This document shows positions 32,919 through 41,636 of a stretch of DNA of 64,000 nucleotides, piece after piece; positions within the stretch are counted from its first letter, which is position 1, and every line of letters begins with the position of its first letter. The position numbers were made by a program, and so were the translations under genes. Source of the stretch: Candidatus Berkelbacteria bacterium RIFCSPLOWO2_01_FULL_50_28 (lineage in GTDB: Bacteria; Patescibacteria; UBA1384; 2-12-FULL-50-11); NCBI GenBank assembly GCA_001774395.1, contig MEZX01000002.1, positions 401,000 through 464,999 on the forward strand. Reading direction: 5' to 3'. The notes under the pieces are model-generated. The model made no database searches. It saw nothing but the letters and a program-made list of their open reading frames with translations, and was not told the DNA's origin.

Positions 32919-33992
32919 ATGGCCACAACGTACGATTTCTATTCGGCGGTTTTTCGTCGAGTTAGCACCAAAGAGAGATCGTTTGCCAGCCGACAGCTGG
33001 CGGTAATGCTCGAGTCGGGCCTGCCAATCTCTCAAGCTGTACGTTCGTTAACCGAACAAACAAGCAACCCAACGCTGCAGGCGGTAATGAGCCAGATCCT
33101 GACGGATTTGGAGAACGGCTACAAGTTTTCTGACGCCATAAAAAAGCACCCGAAAGTTTTTAACGGCGTGTATACTTCAGTCATCGCTGCTGGTGAAGCA
33201 ACCGGCAAGCTTGATGTCACCATGAACCTGATGGCCGACGAACAAGAACGCGATCTAGGTTTCACCCGACGGATCATCGGAGCGCTACTTTACCCGGCGT
33301 TCATCGTTGCGGCAATGATCGTGGTGGGCATTGTAATGGTGACCAAAATTGTCCCAGCCCTGGAGCAGGTTTTCACCGAGTCGAACGCTGTACTGCCCTG
33401 GACGACGCGCACCGTCGTGGCCATTACCAATAGCCTAATTAATTACTGGTGGGTTTACATCGGAGTTATCGCCGTGTTGGTTTTTCTTGTCGCCCGCTAT
33501 CTGGCCAGTAACGAAGGACGGCGATCCTTCAACGCCGTACTTTTAAAAGTTCCAGTGTTCGGCACTTTAATCCGAAACTTAGAGATGGCGCGTTTCACCC
33601 GTATTTTGGGGATGATGATGCAGGCTGGTGTTCCGATCATTCAGGCGATCGATTCGGTCTCGCAGGTGATGGAAAATGAACTTTACAAAGAGGCCTTAGC
33701 GCAAGTGGCACGTAACGTTGAACGCGGCGCGCCTATCTCACAGTCTTTAGTGCGCGACAAAATGTTCCCCACCATTGTCACCCAAATGGTCGCAGTCGGG
33801 GAGCAGACAGGACGGCTCGAAGCTGTGCTGCAGAAGCTGGCCTCATACTACGAGGAGGAAACCAACCAATCGATCAAAAATATCACCGCGCTGGTGGAGC
33901 CGGTCGTTTTTGTAATTGTCGGCTTGGGCGTGGCATTTCTGGTTTTTTCGATAATCGTGCCAATTTACGGCATTGCGAATATAATCAACTAA
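32919..33992 (+). CDS. pilC: Type IV pilus platform protein PilC
   Basis: 357 residues with two T2SSF domains, each ending in membrane helices (about 155-180, 205-225 and 330-352). LARQLAVMLESGLPI-like start (FASRQLAVMLESGLPISQAV) and the second-domain repeat MARFTRILGMMMQAGVPIIQAI are diagnostic. It is the inner-membrane platform that couples PilB/PilT rotation to pilin. ATG at 32919 has GAGGAG 8 bases upstream. Confidence 0.93.
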   Translation: MATTYDFYSAVFRRVSTKERSFASRQLAVMLESGLPISQAVRSLTEQTSNPTLQAVMSQILTDLENGYKFSDAIKKHPKVFNGVYTSVIAAGEATGKLDVTMNLMADEQERDLGFTRRIIGALLYPAFIVAAMIVVGIVMVTKIVPALEQVFTESNAVLPWTTRTVVAITNSLINYWWVYIGVIAVLVFLVARYLASNEGRRSFNAVLLKVPVFGTLIRNLEMARFTRILGMMMQAGVPIIQAIDSVSQVMENELYKEALAQVARNVERGAPISQSLVRDKMFPTIVTQMVAVGEQTGRLEAVLQKLASYYEEETNQSIKNITALVEPVVFVIVGLGVAFLVFSIIVPIYGIANIIN

Positions 33993-34007
33993 TAAGGAGG
34001 AGGAAGA

Positions 34008-35243
34008 ATGAAGACTTACATTAAACATGTTCGCACGTTCGCCGGGCATCAACACGGCGCAGGTTTTACTTTAATCGAGTTGCTGATGGTGATCGCCATC
34101 ATTGGAATACTTGCTACATTAGCGATTGTTTCCGTCCAGGGGGCGCAGAAAAAAGCCAGGGACACTAAACTCAAAACCAATGGGAATGCTATTACTAAGG
34201 CGTTAGCTCAGTATGAAGTTGATAACAGTAAATATTATGTGAGTGCGACTAACACCACATTCAACATAAATAGTGGCGGTAACGAGCTAGACACCGCTCT
34301 CTCTCAATACGTTAAGAGTACGGTTTACTCCAGTGGCAATGCGGCAAAATATACAAGTCCGGCCGATGGTTCCTCTTTCGCTCAGGCTTGGCAGCTAGAA
34401 TCTACTGGTGAGGCGCCGATTACCAGCGGACCAGGTGTGTACGCCACCAATGCGGGTAACCTCGCTGGAGCAGTAGATGCGGGCAATGGCACAAGCTCAA
34501 GCGCTCTAAGTTTTGACGGCACAAACGACTTTGCGAGCATACCTAATAACGCTGCCTTCAACCCAGCTGGCAACTTCACAGTCTCGTTCTGGGTTAAGCC
34601 TTCCGGGGCTCTGGTGAATGACGCTGGATTAGTTGAAAAATGGAGTGGGCTTGGGGCGTATCCGTTTGCTTTTCGCATAAATAGTGCCACTAGTAGCGTG
34701 AAATTCTTACGTTTTGACGGTGTGGCTACTACGGTTACCGCGACAGGAACGACGAATATTACCAGCGGTGGCAATAACGGATGGCATCACATTGTTGCGA
34801 TAAAGAATGGAGCATCGGACTCGTTGATCATCAATAATGGTACGGCAGTGACGGCAGCGGACAATTTAATACCACCAACGAACGCCACGGCAATCTTTTT
34901 GGGTTCTCGGGGTGGTGCGAGTAACTTCTTCAAGGGGCAAATTGACGATCTGCGAGTTTATAATACCAATCTAACCACTGGTATTGGATCTCAAGTAGAG
35001 GCACTCTATAAACTGGGCTTAGGTACTTACGGCGCTAGCGGTATCGCTAACTTAGTGGGGTTATGGAGATTGGACGAAGGGCTAGGAACCACCATCGCTG
35101 ACGGATCCACGACTGCTGTAAACGGGTCTCTAGCAGCCCCAACCGCCACTCCAACATGGGTAGCTGGAAACGCACCCCTAGGCTTCACAGGAATTGGTTC
35201 CTCACTAACCGGCCGCGCTTTTGTAACTTTCGGAATCCGTTAG
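34008..35243 (+). CDS. Type IV prepilin with C-terminal laminin-G/concanavalin-A-like domain
   Basis: 411 residues. Leader of 19 residues ending in Gly, then FTLIELLMVIAIIGILATLAIV; cleavage expected at Gly19/Phe20. After a pilin-like stalk (to about 150), residues about 160-320 form a LamG-like jelly roll: ALSFDGTNDFASIPNNAAF, FTVSFWVKPSG, WHHIVAIKNGASDSLIINNG, GQIDDLRVYNTNL. LVGLWRLDEGLGTT follows. LamG domains commonly bind glycans or proteins, so this is a candidate pilus adhesin. Strong ribosome site AAGGAGGAGG. Confidence 0.9.
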   Translation: MKTYIKHVRTFAGHQHGAGFTLIELLMVIAIIGILATLAIVSVQGAQKKARDTKLKTNGNAITKALAQYEVDNSKYYVSATNTTFNINSGGNELDTALSQYVKSTVYSSGNAAKYTSPADGSSFAQAWQLESTGEAPITSGPGVYATNAGNLAGAVDAGNGTSSSALSFDGTNDFASIPNNAAFNPAGNFTVSFWVKPSGALVNDAGLVEKWSGLGAYPFAFRINSATSSVKFLRFDGVATTVTATGTTNITSGGNNGWHHIVAIKNGASDSLIINNGTAVTAADNLIPPTNATAIFLGSRGGASNFFKGQIDDLRVYNTNLTTGIGSQVEALYKLGLGTYGASGIANLVGLWRLDEGLGTTIADGSTTAVNGSLAAPTATPTWVAGNAPLGFTGIGSSLTGRAFVTFGIR

Positions 35244-35259
35244 TAGGCTTGACAGATTC

Positions 35260-35287
35260 TTGACAAGAGTGGGATGGGGGTTAATAT
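35260..35287 (+). promoter_or_regulatory. Promoter of the probable major pilin gene
   Basis: Perfect TTGACA (35260-35265), 16 bases, TAATAT (35282-35287). A second TTGACA lies 11 bases upstream at 35249-35254. Predicted leader of about 150 bases. Confidence 0.65.
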
Positions 35288-35350
35288 TAGAGTTAATGGC
35301 TTTCACCAGTCGTGGATACGGAGGGGTGGTCGACGGAGGCTCAAATGATG

Positions 35351-35414
35351 GGCAAGCGAAAGCTTGCCATGACAGGCGTTCGCTTGCCGCTTGGTTGTTT
35401 AAAAGCAGCGGCAA
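35351..35414 (+). promoter_or_regulatory. Leader with three mutually exclusive hairpins ahead of the major pilin
   Basis: Hairpin 1: GGCAAGC-GAAA-GCTTGCC (35351-35368), a GNRA-loop stem. Hairpin 2: GGCAAGCG (35351-35358) with CGCTTGCC (35381-35388). Hairpin 3: TTGCCGCT (35384-35391) with AGCGGCAA (35407-35414). Hairpins 1 and 2 share a left arm, and 2 and 3 share bases 35384-35388. This is the layout of a switchable leader or processing element; ligand unknown. Confidence 0.6.
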
Positions 35415-35444
35415 AGCACGCTCATCATAAGAATAGGAGGAATA

Positions 35445-35978
35445 ATGAAATTAAGAAAAATGAAGGGTTTTACCCTTATTGAACTGTTGGTCGTTATCGC
35501 GATCATCGGTATCCTAGCGGCGCTCGTTATTGTGTCGCTATCAGGTGCCCGAAATAAAGCAAACGACACGAAGTACAAGAGCAACCTGCGAACCCTCGCG
35601 GGTGCGGTAGAGCAGTACTCATTGGACCAGACCAACCCAGCTGATTATCCGGAAAATGCTGTATCCAACAATGGCGTTGACGAAGCTTTCACTGCGGCTC
35701 TCCTTGGAGCCGAGCTCAACGCGTATCTTGGTCAGGGCGGTACTTCTGCTGCTTGGGACTTTGGCACGCAGACAACGGGTTACGAAGAGGGTAGCACCAA
35801 CGCCCCATCTGAAACATGGGCTAGCTATGTAAAGTTGCTTAATACCAACGACAGCAGCACCGGCGTTCTTGCCGTAACATCAGCGGGAACCGTAACCGTA
35901 AATAGTATTGTTATGAACCGACTCGGAAATGGTCTAGCGGTTAACGATAAGCTGTTCACGTTCTTCGGTCCGCAGTAG
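35445..35978 (+). CDS. Type IV pilin, probable major subunit
   Basis: 177 residues. Leader MKLRKMKG, then FTLIELLVVIAIIGILAALVIVSLSGARNKAND, a textbook class III signal with Glu at mature position 5. No Cys pair. It is predicted to be the major subunit because it has its own strong promoter, a structured 5' leader, the ribosome site GGAGG 6 bases from the ATG and a strong terminator, so it forms a separately expressed unit. The globular domain is not recognisable beyond the pilin fold. Confidence 0.88.
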   Translation: MKLRKMKGFTLIELLVVIAIIGILAALVIVSLSGARNKANDTKYKSNLRTLAGAVEQYSLDQTNPADYPENAVSNNGVDEAFTAALLGAELNAYLGQGGTSAAWDFGTQTTGYEEGSTNAPSETWASYVKLLNTNDSSTGVLAVTSAGTVTVNSIVMNRLGNGLAVNDKLFTFFGPQ

Positions 35979-36032
35979 CCTGCATTCGATTCAAGATTAG
36001 AAACTAAGAAATCAGATCGATTAGATAGGAGC

Positions 36033-36061
36033 AAGAAAAGCCCCGAGAGGGGGCTTTTCTT
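36033..36061 (+). terminator. Terminator of the major pilin gene
   Basis: AAGAAAAGCCCC-GAGAG-GGGGCTTTTCTT, a 12-bp perfect stem with T-rich right arm. Works in both directions by symmetry. Confidence 0.85.
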
Positions 36062-36094
36062 GTTACCCCAATTTTTCTTCAACCCCCACAGGTT

Positions 36095-36140
36095 AAGGCC
36101 TGCCCTCTACCTGTACGTTAACTGGTAGAGGGCAGGCCTT
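36095..36140. repeat. 17-bp perfect inverted repeat upstream of pilD
   Basis: AAGGCCTGCCCTCTACC (36095-36111), a 12-base loop, and the exact reverse complement at 36124-36140. No T-run follows. It comes after the pilin terminator and 19 bases before the pilD -35 box, so it may be a second terminator, a binding site or a small repeat element. Confidence 0.75.
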
Positions 36141-36158
36141 CAGGGACGGTTTACATGT

Positions 36159-36187
36159 TTGAAATGCGGTGAATGAAAGGCTAATCT
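36159..36187 (+). promoter_or_regulatory. Promoter of pilD
   Basis: TTGAAA (36159-36164), 17 bases, TAATCT (36182-36187), then 6 bases to the ATG at 36194; no Shine-Dalgarno. Leaderless type. Confidence 0.6.
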
Positions 36188-36193
36188 ATTCTT

Positions 36194-36979
36194 ATGGAGG
36201 CGATAATCGTTTTTATCTTTGGGTTGATCTTCGGCTCATTTCTGAATGTCGTTATTCTTCGTTTTGATGACTGGCTATCTATTCTGAAGGGTCGTTCGCA
36301 GTGCCCAAAGTGCAAAACGAACCTGGGGTGGTACGACCTGGTTCCGCTGGTCAGCTATATTACGTTGCGTGGCAAGTGTCGTTACTGCACCAAACCAATC
36401 TCCTGGCAATATCCAGTCGTGGAATTTGCCACGGCCGCCCTGCTTACATCGGGCTACGCCACAATTCTTGCTAACCCGGTTCTGCCCTTGTGGCAAGCCT
36501 GGGTGGAGGTGGCGCTCTTTGCTCTAATCCTCGGTGTGATATTGGTGATTTTCTTTCATGACTTGTACGAAATGATGATTCCCGAGGTCCTGTCATATAT
36601 TCTGGTTATCGCGGCGCTAGCCTTCTCGTTGATCTACTATAATGACGCCCTAGGGACGCTTTACGCCGCTCTGACGGGCTTTTTGCCGATTGCCCTGCTC
36701 GTATTTGCTGGCGGCGGTAAATGGATGGGAGAGGGCGATATAAAGCTCTCTGCAGGTTTGGCGCTATTGGTTGGCTGGCCGTCGGCGGTGGCGTACCTAG
36801 CGTTCTCATTTATAGGTGGCGGACTCTTCGGTGTAGCAGCGATCGCGGCCGGTCGAGCGAAGCTGAAATCTGCTATTCCCTTTGCGCCGTTTCTAATTCT
36901 GGCGGCCTTTGTCACCTTCTTCTACGGACCACGAATCGTTGGCTGGTATCTGGGCATTTTGGGTTATGGCTACTATTAA
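36194..36979 (+). CDS. pilD: Prepilin peptidase PilD (A24 family)
   Basis: 261 residues, polytopic membrane aspartic protease that cleaves prepilin leaders and methylates the new N-terminus. The cytoplasmic zinc loop CPKC...CRYC lies at about 36-61, and SFLNVVILR near 16-24 is typical. Catalytic aspartates are probably in FHDLYEMMIP near 120 and GEGDIKLSAG near 180. Cleaves the pilins encoded here and probably the one at 12.3 kb. Confidence 0.94.
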   Translation: MEAIIVFIFGLIFGSFLNVVILRFDDWLSILKGRSQCPKCKTNLGWYDLVPLVSYITLRGKCRYCTKPISWQYPVVEFATAALLTSGYATILANPVLPLWQAWVEVALFALILGVILVIFFHDLYEMMIPEVLSYILVIAALAFSLIYYNDALGTLYAALTGFLPIALLVFAGGGKWMGEGDIKLSAGLALLVGWPSAVAYLAFSFIGGGLFGVAAIAAGRAKLKSAIPFAPFLILAAFVTFFYGPRIVGWYLGILGYGYY

Positions 36980-37718
36980 GTCAGCAATTAGGCGGGGCTT
37001 TACGCTAATTGAACTTCTCCTCGTGATAGCTATTATCGGCTTACTTACTGGGCTACTTGTGCCTTCGGTTGAGCGCAGTATGTCAAAGAACCGCGTGGCT
37101 AATGACATCGAAGTTCTTCGCTCCAAGCTGGAGGAAGTTCGTCTGTTGGCTGGTTCGGCTCGTGACGCCGACGAAGCTTCCAGTGTTACCGAGCGGCCAG
37201 ATACGGACAGAGCTGGCTACTACGGAATCTATTTCCCGCCAACCGATCAGCTGCTCGGCCAGAAGCATTTCTATGCGTTAATTCGTTTGTCTTGGCCGGT
37301 CAACGGCTGGGATCCGGCCGACCCGGGCAACACGGCGAAAAGGCGCTTTGACCCAAATACACCCGGCTACTGTACCCCAGGTCAGGCGGCGCAAGACGCT
37401 CGCAACGGCTCGGGCGACTGCCTCGTGGAACGAGTAAACCTATCTAGCGGCGTTACTTTCACCCTCTTGCCGTACATGTGGCGCAACCGCGTCATCGCTT
37501 ACCGGGCTCCTAGCCAACAACTTGTTGAATTATTATGCGAGCGGCCTTGCGAGAACGGTGCCAACCATTGGCAGGAGAACCCGAGCGGTCCGAAGTTCGA
37601 TCAAGCCGGAGTCAGCAACGCCAACGGTATCTATTTTGAGCTAAATTTCAGCCTCAAGACGGCAAGAGTGAAATATGCGCCTTATTCGGCTAAGCTAACT
37701 GTAGACTACTCACTATGA
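36966..37718 (+). CDS. Minor pilin (GspH/FimT-like)
   Basis: 250 residues. Leader MATIKSAIRRG, then FTLIELLLVIAIIGLLTGLLVP with Glu5. Start at 36966 overlaps the pilD stop by 14 bases. Four Cys residues in the second half (YCTPG, DCLVE, LCERPCENG) could make disulfides. First of four minor pilins in a tight run, the arrangement of pilus-priming complexes. Confidence 0.86.
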   Translation: MATIKSAIRRGFTLIELLLVIAIIGLLTGLLVPSVERSMSKNRVANDIEVLRSKLEEVRLLAGSARDADEASSVTERPDTDRAGYYGIYFPPTDQLLGQKHFYALIRLSWPVNGWDPADPGNTAKRRFDPNTPGYCTPGQAAQDARNGSGDCLVERVNLSSGVTFTLLPYMWRNRVIAYRAPSQQLVELLCERPCENGANHWQENPSGPKFDQAGVSNANGIYFELNFSLKTARVKYAPYSAKLTVDYSL

Positions 37719-38434
37719 AGACATCTCCCCGAGCCTTTTCCCTGCTGGAAACTTTGATTGCCGCCGGGATTTTAATTATCGTCGTTAGCGCTATCACCGC
37801 GCTTTCAAACTCGCTGGTTGCCGGGACGGTTAACAGCTCCGATCGCGCCGTCACTAACCGTTGGGCCGCTGAAGCACTCGAGCTTACCAAGAAAATTCGT
37901 GACGACTCAGTGAAATCTAGTCAACCGATCTGGTTCTCTCAAGCGGAGAACATCAACAAGTACGGCTGGTACGTTCTGCAAAAAAATATGAGCACCCAAC
38001 GCTGGGAGTTGAAAACTTCAACGCTACCCAGTGCGAACGCATTAACCACTTCTCAGGTGATTAATAACGCCGAACCGTTAACGGCTGATGTTTTAAAAGG
38101 CTATCGTCTGATTTGTGTTGAAGCCGTTGGCGCGGTATCGGATCGAAGCAACGAATTCGATCAAGACAGGATTTACTGCAATACTGACCAGTCAAACACC
38201 GTCATAAGTTCTGACGGTAATCGTAGCAACCTAGAAGCTCCTTGCGATGCCGCAGATGTATTTTGCGATCTAACAATGAATTCTGTTCAGAAAAATCACT
38301 TCGACCAAACAAAAATTATTCCCGCTGGTAGCGCCGTGAAAATCCGCGCTGTAGTACTCTGGCCAGATAAAGACGGCTTCAAAACCACTAGCATTTCAAC
38401 GATGCTAACTAACTGGAAGACAAATGGTTATTAA
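37715..38434 (+). CDS. Minor pilin (PilV/GspI-like)
   Basis: 239 residues. Leader MKTSPRA then FSLLETLIAAGILIIVVSAITAL; the residue before the cleavage site is Ala instead of Gly, which PilD enzymes tolerate less well but do accept in some minor pilins. Overlaps its neighbours by 4 and 11 bases. Cys residues in the C-terminal half (ICVEA, YCNTD, PCDAADVFCD). Confidence 0.82.
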   Translation: MKTSPRAFSLLETLIAAGILIIVVSAITALSNSLVAGTVNSSDRAVTNRWAAEALELTKKIRDDSVKSSQPIWFSQAENINKYGWYVLQKNMSTQRWELKTSTLPSANALTTSQVINNAEPLTADVLKGYRLICVEAVGAVSDRSNEFDQDRIYCNTDQSNTVISSDGNRSNLEAPCDAADVFCDLTMNSVQKNHFDQTKIIPAGSAVKIRAVVLWPDKDGFKTTSISTMLTNWKTNGY

Positions 38435-39098
38435 AAAAAGCGGTTACACTCTGCTGGAAATGCTTGTGGCGGTAACCATATTTTCTGGGTTGCTGATAAT
38501 AGTACTCGGATCGGTTGCCTCATCGAGCTCGTCGGCGGCGCGCACCTCAGTTCTACGAGAAAAAACAGAAGCCGCTCGTTCGCTTATCGACCAGGTTAGT
38601 AACGACTTTCGTTACATTTATACCGATACTAGCACTGGGGATACAAATGGCGGACCAACTTTTACGGGCTACTATTTTACAACTAATGGCATGGTGATGC
38701 TCCTGAAGTTTCCAAGCACTTCCAGTACCGAGTTTGTGCGCAAAGAGTACTCTGTTAAGACAATAGACAACCGTCTCACTTTAGCGGTTGATGAAAACCG
38801 CAGCTGCGAACTTCGGGGCAATAATAACAACGTCCACTGTGATCCCAACGGCCGAGCTGGAGAGCGCGACCTGCTCTCGGGGCAGTTTGCCCTTAACGGT
38901 GGAGCGACCGACTTTCTTAGTGATCTTAGTGGCTTAACAATTCCGGACGGTGCAGCCACCGAGCAAAACGGTTGGCTGAAGATCAACTTTACGGTCAAAC
39001 CAATCGACTACGCACCGCTCAACTGTGAGAATTCCACCCAAGTGCCGGAGGGAACATGCTACGAGATTGCCACAACCTTAGTTCCAAACAATCAATAA
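38424..39098 (+). CDS. Minor pilin (PilW/GspJ-like)
   Basis: 224 residues. Leader MVIKKSG then YTLLEMLVAVTIFSGLLIIVLGSV; Glu5 present. TRxxxLREKTEAARSLIDQVSNDFRYI-like helix follows, similar to GspJ/PilW proteins. Start overlaps the preceding gene by 11 bases. Confidence 0.83.
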   Translation: MVIKKSGYTLLEMLVAVTIFSGLLIIVLGSVASSSSSAARTSVLREKTEAARSLIDQVSNDFRYIYTDTSTGDTNGGPTFTGYYFTTNGMVMLLKFPSTSSTEFVRKEYSVKTIDNRLTLAVDENRSCELRGNNNNVHCDPNGRAGERDLLSGQFALNGGATDFLSDLSGLTIPDGAATEQNGWLKINFTVKPIDYAPLNCENSTQVPEGTCYEIATTLVPNNQ

Positions 39099-39099
39099 A

Positions 39100-39963
39100 A
39101 TGAAAAAAGGCAGCAGCCTAATCTTAGTGGCAATTATTATGGCCGGAATCATCGCGGTGGTTTTTGGCTCCTACCGTTTAGCACTGGTGCAATTCAACCA
39201 ATCAACGCGTGATGAAGACAAGATGTTCGCCTACTACGCCGCGAATGCCGGTATTGAGGACGGGCTGATTCGTTTTCGCTACAACCGCGACGCCGAAACA
39301 CCTGTAGATAAGTTTTCGCGGCTCAATCTAACTACTGGCCATCCTTACGGCGATACCGATCAACCGCTAAAACAGATGAACGATTACGAACCGACGGATC
39401 AGTATTACGACCTGCAGTTGAAGTTCAAGGTTGACGCGATCGGATTTGACGGCGTGGCCCCGGGCAGGCTGACTAAGGATAGTACCTTACAACTTTCGGG
39501 TTTCTCGTCGCAAAGTAACCCGTATTATTTACGCTATAAGTTCAGATTCTTGAATTCTTGCACAGGGGGAGTGGTGCAGATTCAACAGTTGCGTGAAACG
39601 CCGTCCGGTGCTCAAGTGCTTTACAGCCAAAAAACAATTCGCCAGACAGCAGGCGATACGTACGATTCTAAAGATGTAGAGAACATGCTTGTCGGTGCCG
39701 CGAACGAACTAACTAGTGTGTTCCGTCTGCGGAACTACAGCTGTCCGATCGACTTCTCCTTTCAGACCGTTACTGGTATCACCAACGAGGTTAAGGCGAA
39801 TGTACAATTTGACGGCTTAAAAACCTATGCTATTTCAACTGGCTACTTCGCCGGAACGAAACGGACTCTTGTAGCCGAGATTGATCGACGATCAGGGCAG
39901 CTTATCTCAATTTACGACTTCAATTTATACGCCGGGCAAGGTTCAATCAGTCCGAATCCGTAG
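39100..39963 (+). CDS. PilX/GspK-like minor pilin
   Basis: 287 residues. N-terminus MKKGSSLILVAIIMAGIIAVVFGSYRLAL: hydrophobic helix lacking the Glu5, as in GspK/PilX tip proteins. AYYAANAGIEDGLIRFRYNRD (about 45-65) is the PilX-type signature. The missing Glu5 fits a tip position, where no subunit needs to pair above it. It ends the pilus operon; the next promoter starts at its stop codon. Confidence 0.82.
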   Translation: MKKGSSLILVAIIMAGIIAVVFGSYRLALVQFNQSTRDEDKMFAYYAANAGIEDGLIRFRYNRDAETPVDKFSRLNLTTGHPYGDTDQPLKQMNDYEPTDQYYDLQLKFKVDAIGFDGVAPGRLTKDSTLQLSGFSSQSNPYYLRYKFRFLNSCTGGVVQIQQLRETPSGAQVLYSQKTIRQTAGDTYDSKDVENMLVGAANELTSVFRLRNYSCPIDFSFQTVTGITNEVKANVQFDGLKTYAISTGYFAGTKRTLVAEIDRRSGQLISIYDFNLYAGQGSISPNP

Positions 39964-39989
39964 ACAAAACCGGAGTCTTGAGGCATATT
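39961..39989 (+). promoter_or_regulatory. Promoter of rnhA-rodA
   Basis: TAGACA (39961-39966, including the stop codon of the preceding gene), 17 bases, CATATT (39984-39989), 8 bases to the ATG at 39998. Leaderless type. Confidence 0.5.
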
Positions 39990-39997
39990 GAACCGAC

Positions 39998-40414
39998 ATG
40001 TTGACTATAACCGTGCACACCGATGGTGCCTCACGAGGTAACCCCGGCCCATCAGCTGTCGCTTATGTAATTCAAGGCGTAAATCAGGAACCAATAAAGT
40101 TTTCGCAGACGGTTGGAATTTTACCCAACAACCAAGCGGAGTACCGGGCGCTTATCTCTGCGCTCGAAAAGATGTTGGAAATAAACCCAAAAGATGCGGT
40201 GATCAGCTTTTTTGCCGATTCTGAGCTTATGGTACGTCAGATAAAAGGGGAGTATCGAGTGAAAAACGCCGGCATCGCCTCGCTCTATCATCAGGTTACC
40301 GACGGCTTGGACTCGCTTCGACGCGGGGGCAATAGCTACTCGTTTACGGCAATTCCCCGGGAAGAGAACAAAGAGGCCGACCGTCTCTGCAACAAGGCGC
40401 TTGATTCGGTTTAA
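39998..40414 (+). CDS. rnhA: RNase HI-like ribonuclease
   Basis: 138 residues. RNase H fold with DGASRGNPGPSAVAYVI (about 8-24), catalytic Glu in NNQAEYRAL (about 43-51), Asp in ADSELMVRQI (about 73), and a fourth acidic residue in NKEADRLCNKAL near the end. Degrades RNA in RNA-DNA hybrids. It resembles the archaeal/Bacillus-like short type more than E. coli RnhA. rodA starts 5 bases later. Confidence 0.9.
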   Translation: MLTITVHTDGASRGNPGPSAVAYVIQGVNQEPIKFSQTVGILPNNQAEYRALISALEKMLEINPKDAVISFFADSELMVRQIKGEYRVKNAGIASLYHQVTDGLDSLRRGGNSYSFTAIPREENKEADRLCNKALDSV

Positions 40415-40418
40415 ATCA

Positions 40419-41534
40419 ATGTGGCGACGACTTGCAAATCTGCCCATAGATTGGCTACTGTTGCTACTGCCAATTCTCCTGTCGGTAACCGGGATAGTGA
40501 CGGTTTATACGATTACCTACAGCCAGGCAGGCGGTGATTTTGCTCCCGACCAAATAAAGTTTGCCTTAATTGGGCTGGTATTAATGCTGACACTGACGTT
40601 TTACGATTACCGTTTTTTGCGGAGCTACGGCGTCATATTCTACGTTCTGGGTTTGGCGTTACTTCTCACACTGTTACCGTTTATTGCCCCGAGCTTACCT
40701 TTTACGCTCAAGATATACGGCGCCTATCGCTGGTTGGATTTTGGAGCATTTCAACTCCAGCCGTCAGAGTTATTCAAGTTTATCGCAGCAGTGTTTGGTG
40801 CGGCAGTCTTGGCTAACTATATCGGACGGATAAACTGGAGGAGAGCCACTGCATTCATCGTCTTGGCACTCGTTCCTGTGCTACTGACCGCAGTTCAGCC
40901 AGATTTAGGTACGGCCTCAGTTCTATTTATTATATTTTTGGGCATATTCTTTGCGGCCCTACCGCCGGGGAAGATCGTCATCGCCCTTATCTTGGCAACT
41001 CTAGTTCTTGTGCCGATAGGTTGGAGTAACCTCCAGGGTTACCAGAAGCAACGAATTGAAACGTTCCTAAACCCAAGTGCTAGTCCGTCGGCTGAGGGGT
41101 ATAACGTGCGGCAGTCTGTAATTGCGATTGGCTCAGGAGGATTGACCGGCCGAGGTTTTGGCCAAGGCTCACAAACCGCCCTTAGTTTTCTGCCGGTGGC
41201 TTATACCGACTTTGTCTTTGCCGGGTTCGCCGAAGCTACGGGACTTGTCGGTTCGTCGGTTCTGCTATTGTTATACGGTATTCTCATCTGGCGTATCATC
41301 ATGATTGCCAGAGAAACAACGGACCCCTTCGCTCAGCTATTAGCTATTGGTTTTGCGAGCAAATTTCTGTTTCAAATGACTGTGCACGTCGGGATGAACA
41401 TGGGGCTTCTCCCCGTAACTGGCATTCCGTTACCATTTATGTCTTACGGCGGTACCGCTCTTGTCATCGACTTGGCTGCGATCGGTATTCTGCAAAGCAT
41501 ACATATCAGGCACAAAAAGATTAATTTTAGGTAA
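40419..41534 (+). CDS. rodA: Elongasome SEDS glycosyltransferase RodA
   Basis: 371 residues, about ten transmembrane helices. The SEDS signatures are KIYGAYRWLDFGAFQLQPSELFK (about 104-126), NVRQSVIAIGSGG and the C-terminal TGIPLPFMSYGGT. Polymerises lipid II for side-wall growth. Start chosen at 40419 (MWRRLAN) just after rnhA; an in-frame upstream ATG at 40401 would overlap rnhA. Assigned RodA rather than FtsW because the latter is in the dcw cluster at 0-1 kb. Confidence 0.85.
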   Translation: MWRRLANLPIDWLLLLLPILLSVTGIVTVYTITYSQAGGDFAPDQIKFALIGLVLMLTLTFYDYRFLRSYGVIFYVLGLALLLTLLPFIAPSLPFTLKIYGAYRWLDFGAFQLQPSELFKFIAAVFGAAVLANYIGRINWRRATAFIVLALVPVLLTAVQPDLGTASVLFIIFLGIFFAALPPGKIVIALILATLVLVPIGWSNLQGYQKQRIETFLNPSASPSAEGYNVRQSVIAIGSGGLTGRGFGQGSQTALSFLPVAYTDFVFAGFAEATGLVGSSVLLLLYGILIWRIIMIARETTDPFAQLLAIGFASKFLFQMTVHVGMNMGLLPVTGIPLPFMSYGGTALVIDLAAIGILQSIHIRHKKINFR

Positions 41535-41636
41535 CAGCGTTTTCAAGGTTTGTTCGATTTGAGTGAATACCTCGTCCGCTTGCGGCGAGGATGAAAGCCT
41601 TCATTCGACGAACGCTCCTCGATCCAACCCAGTCGG

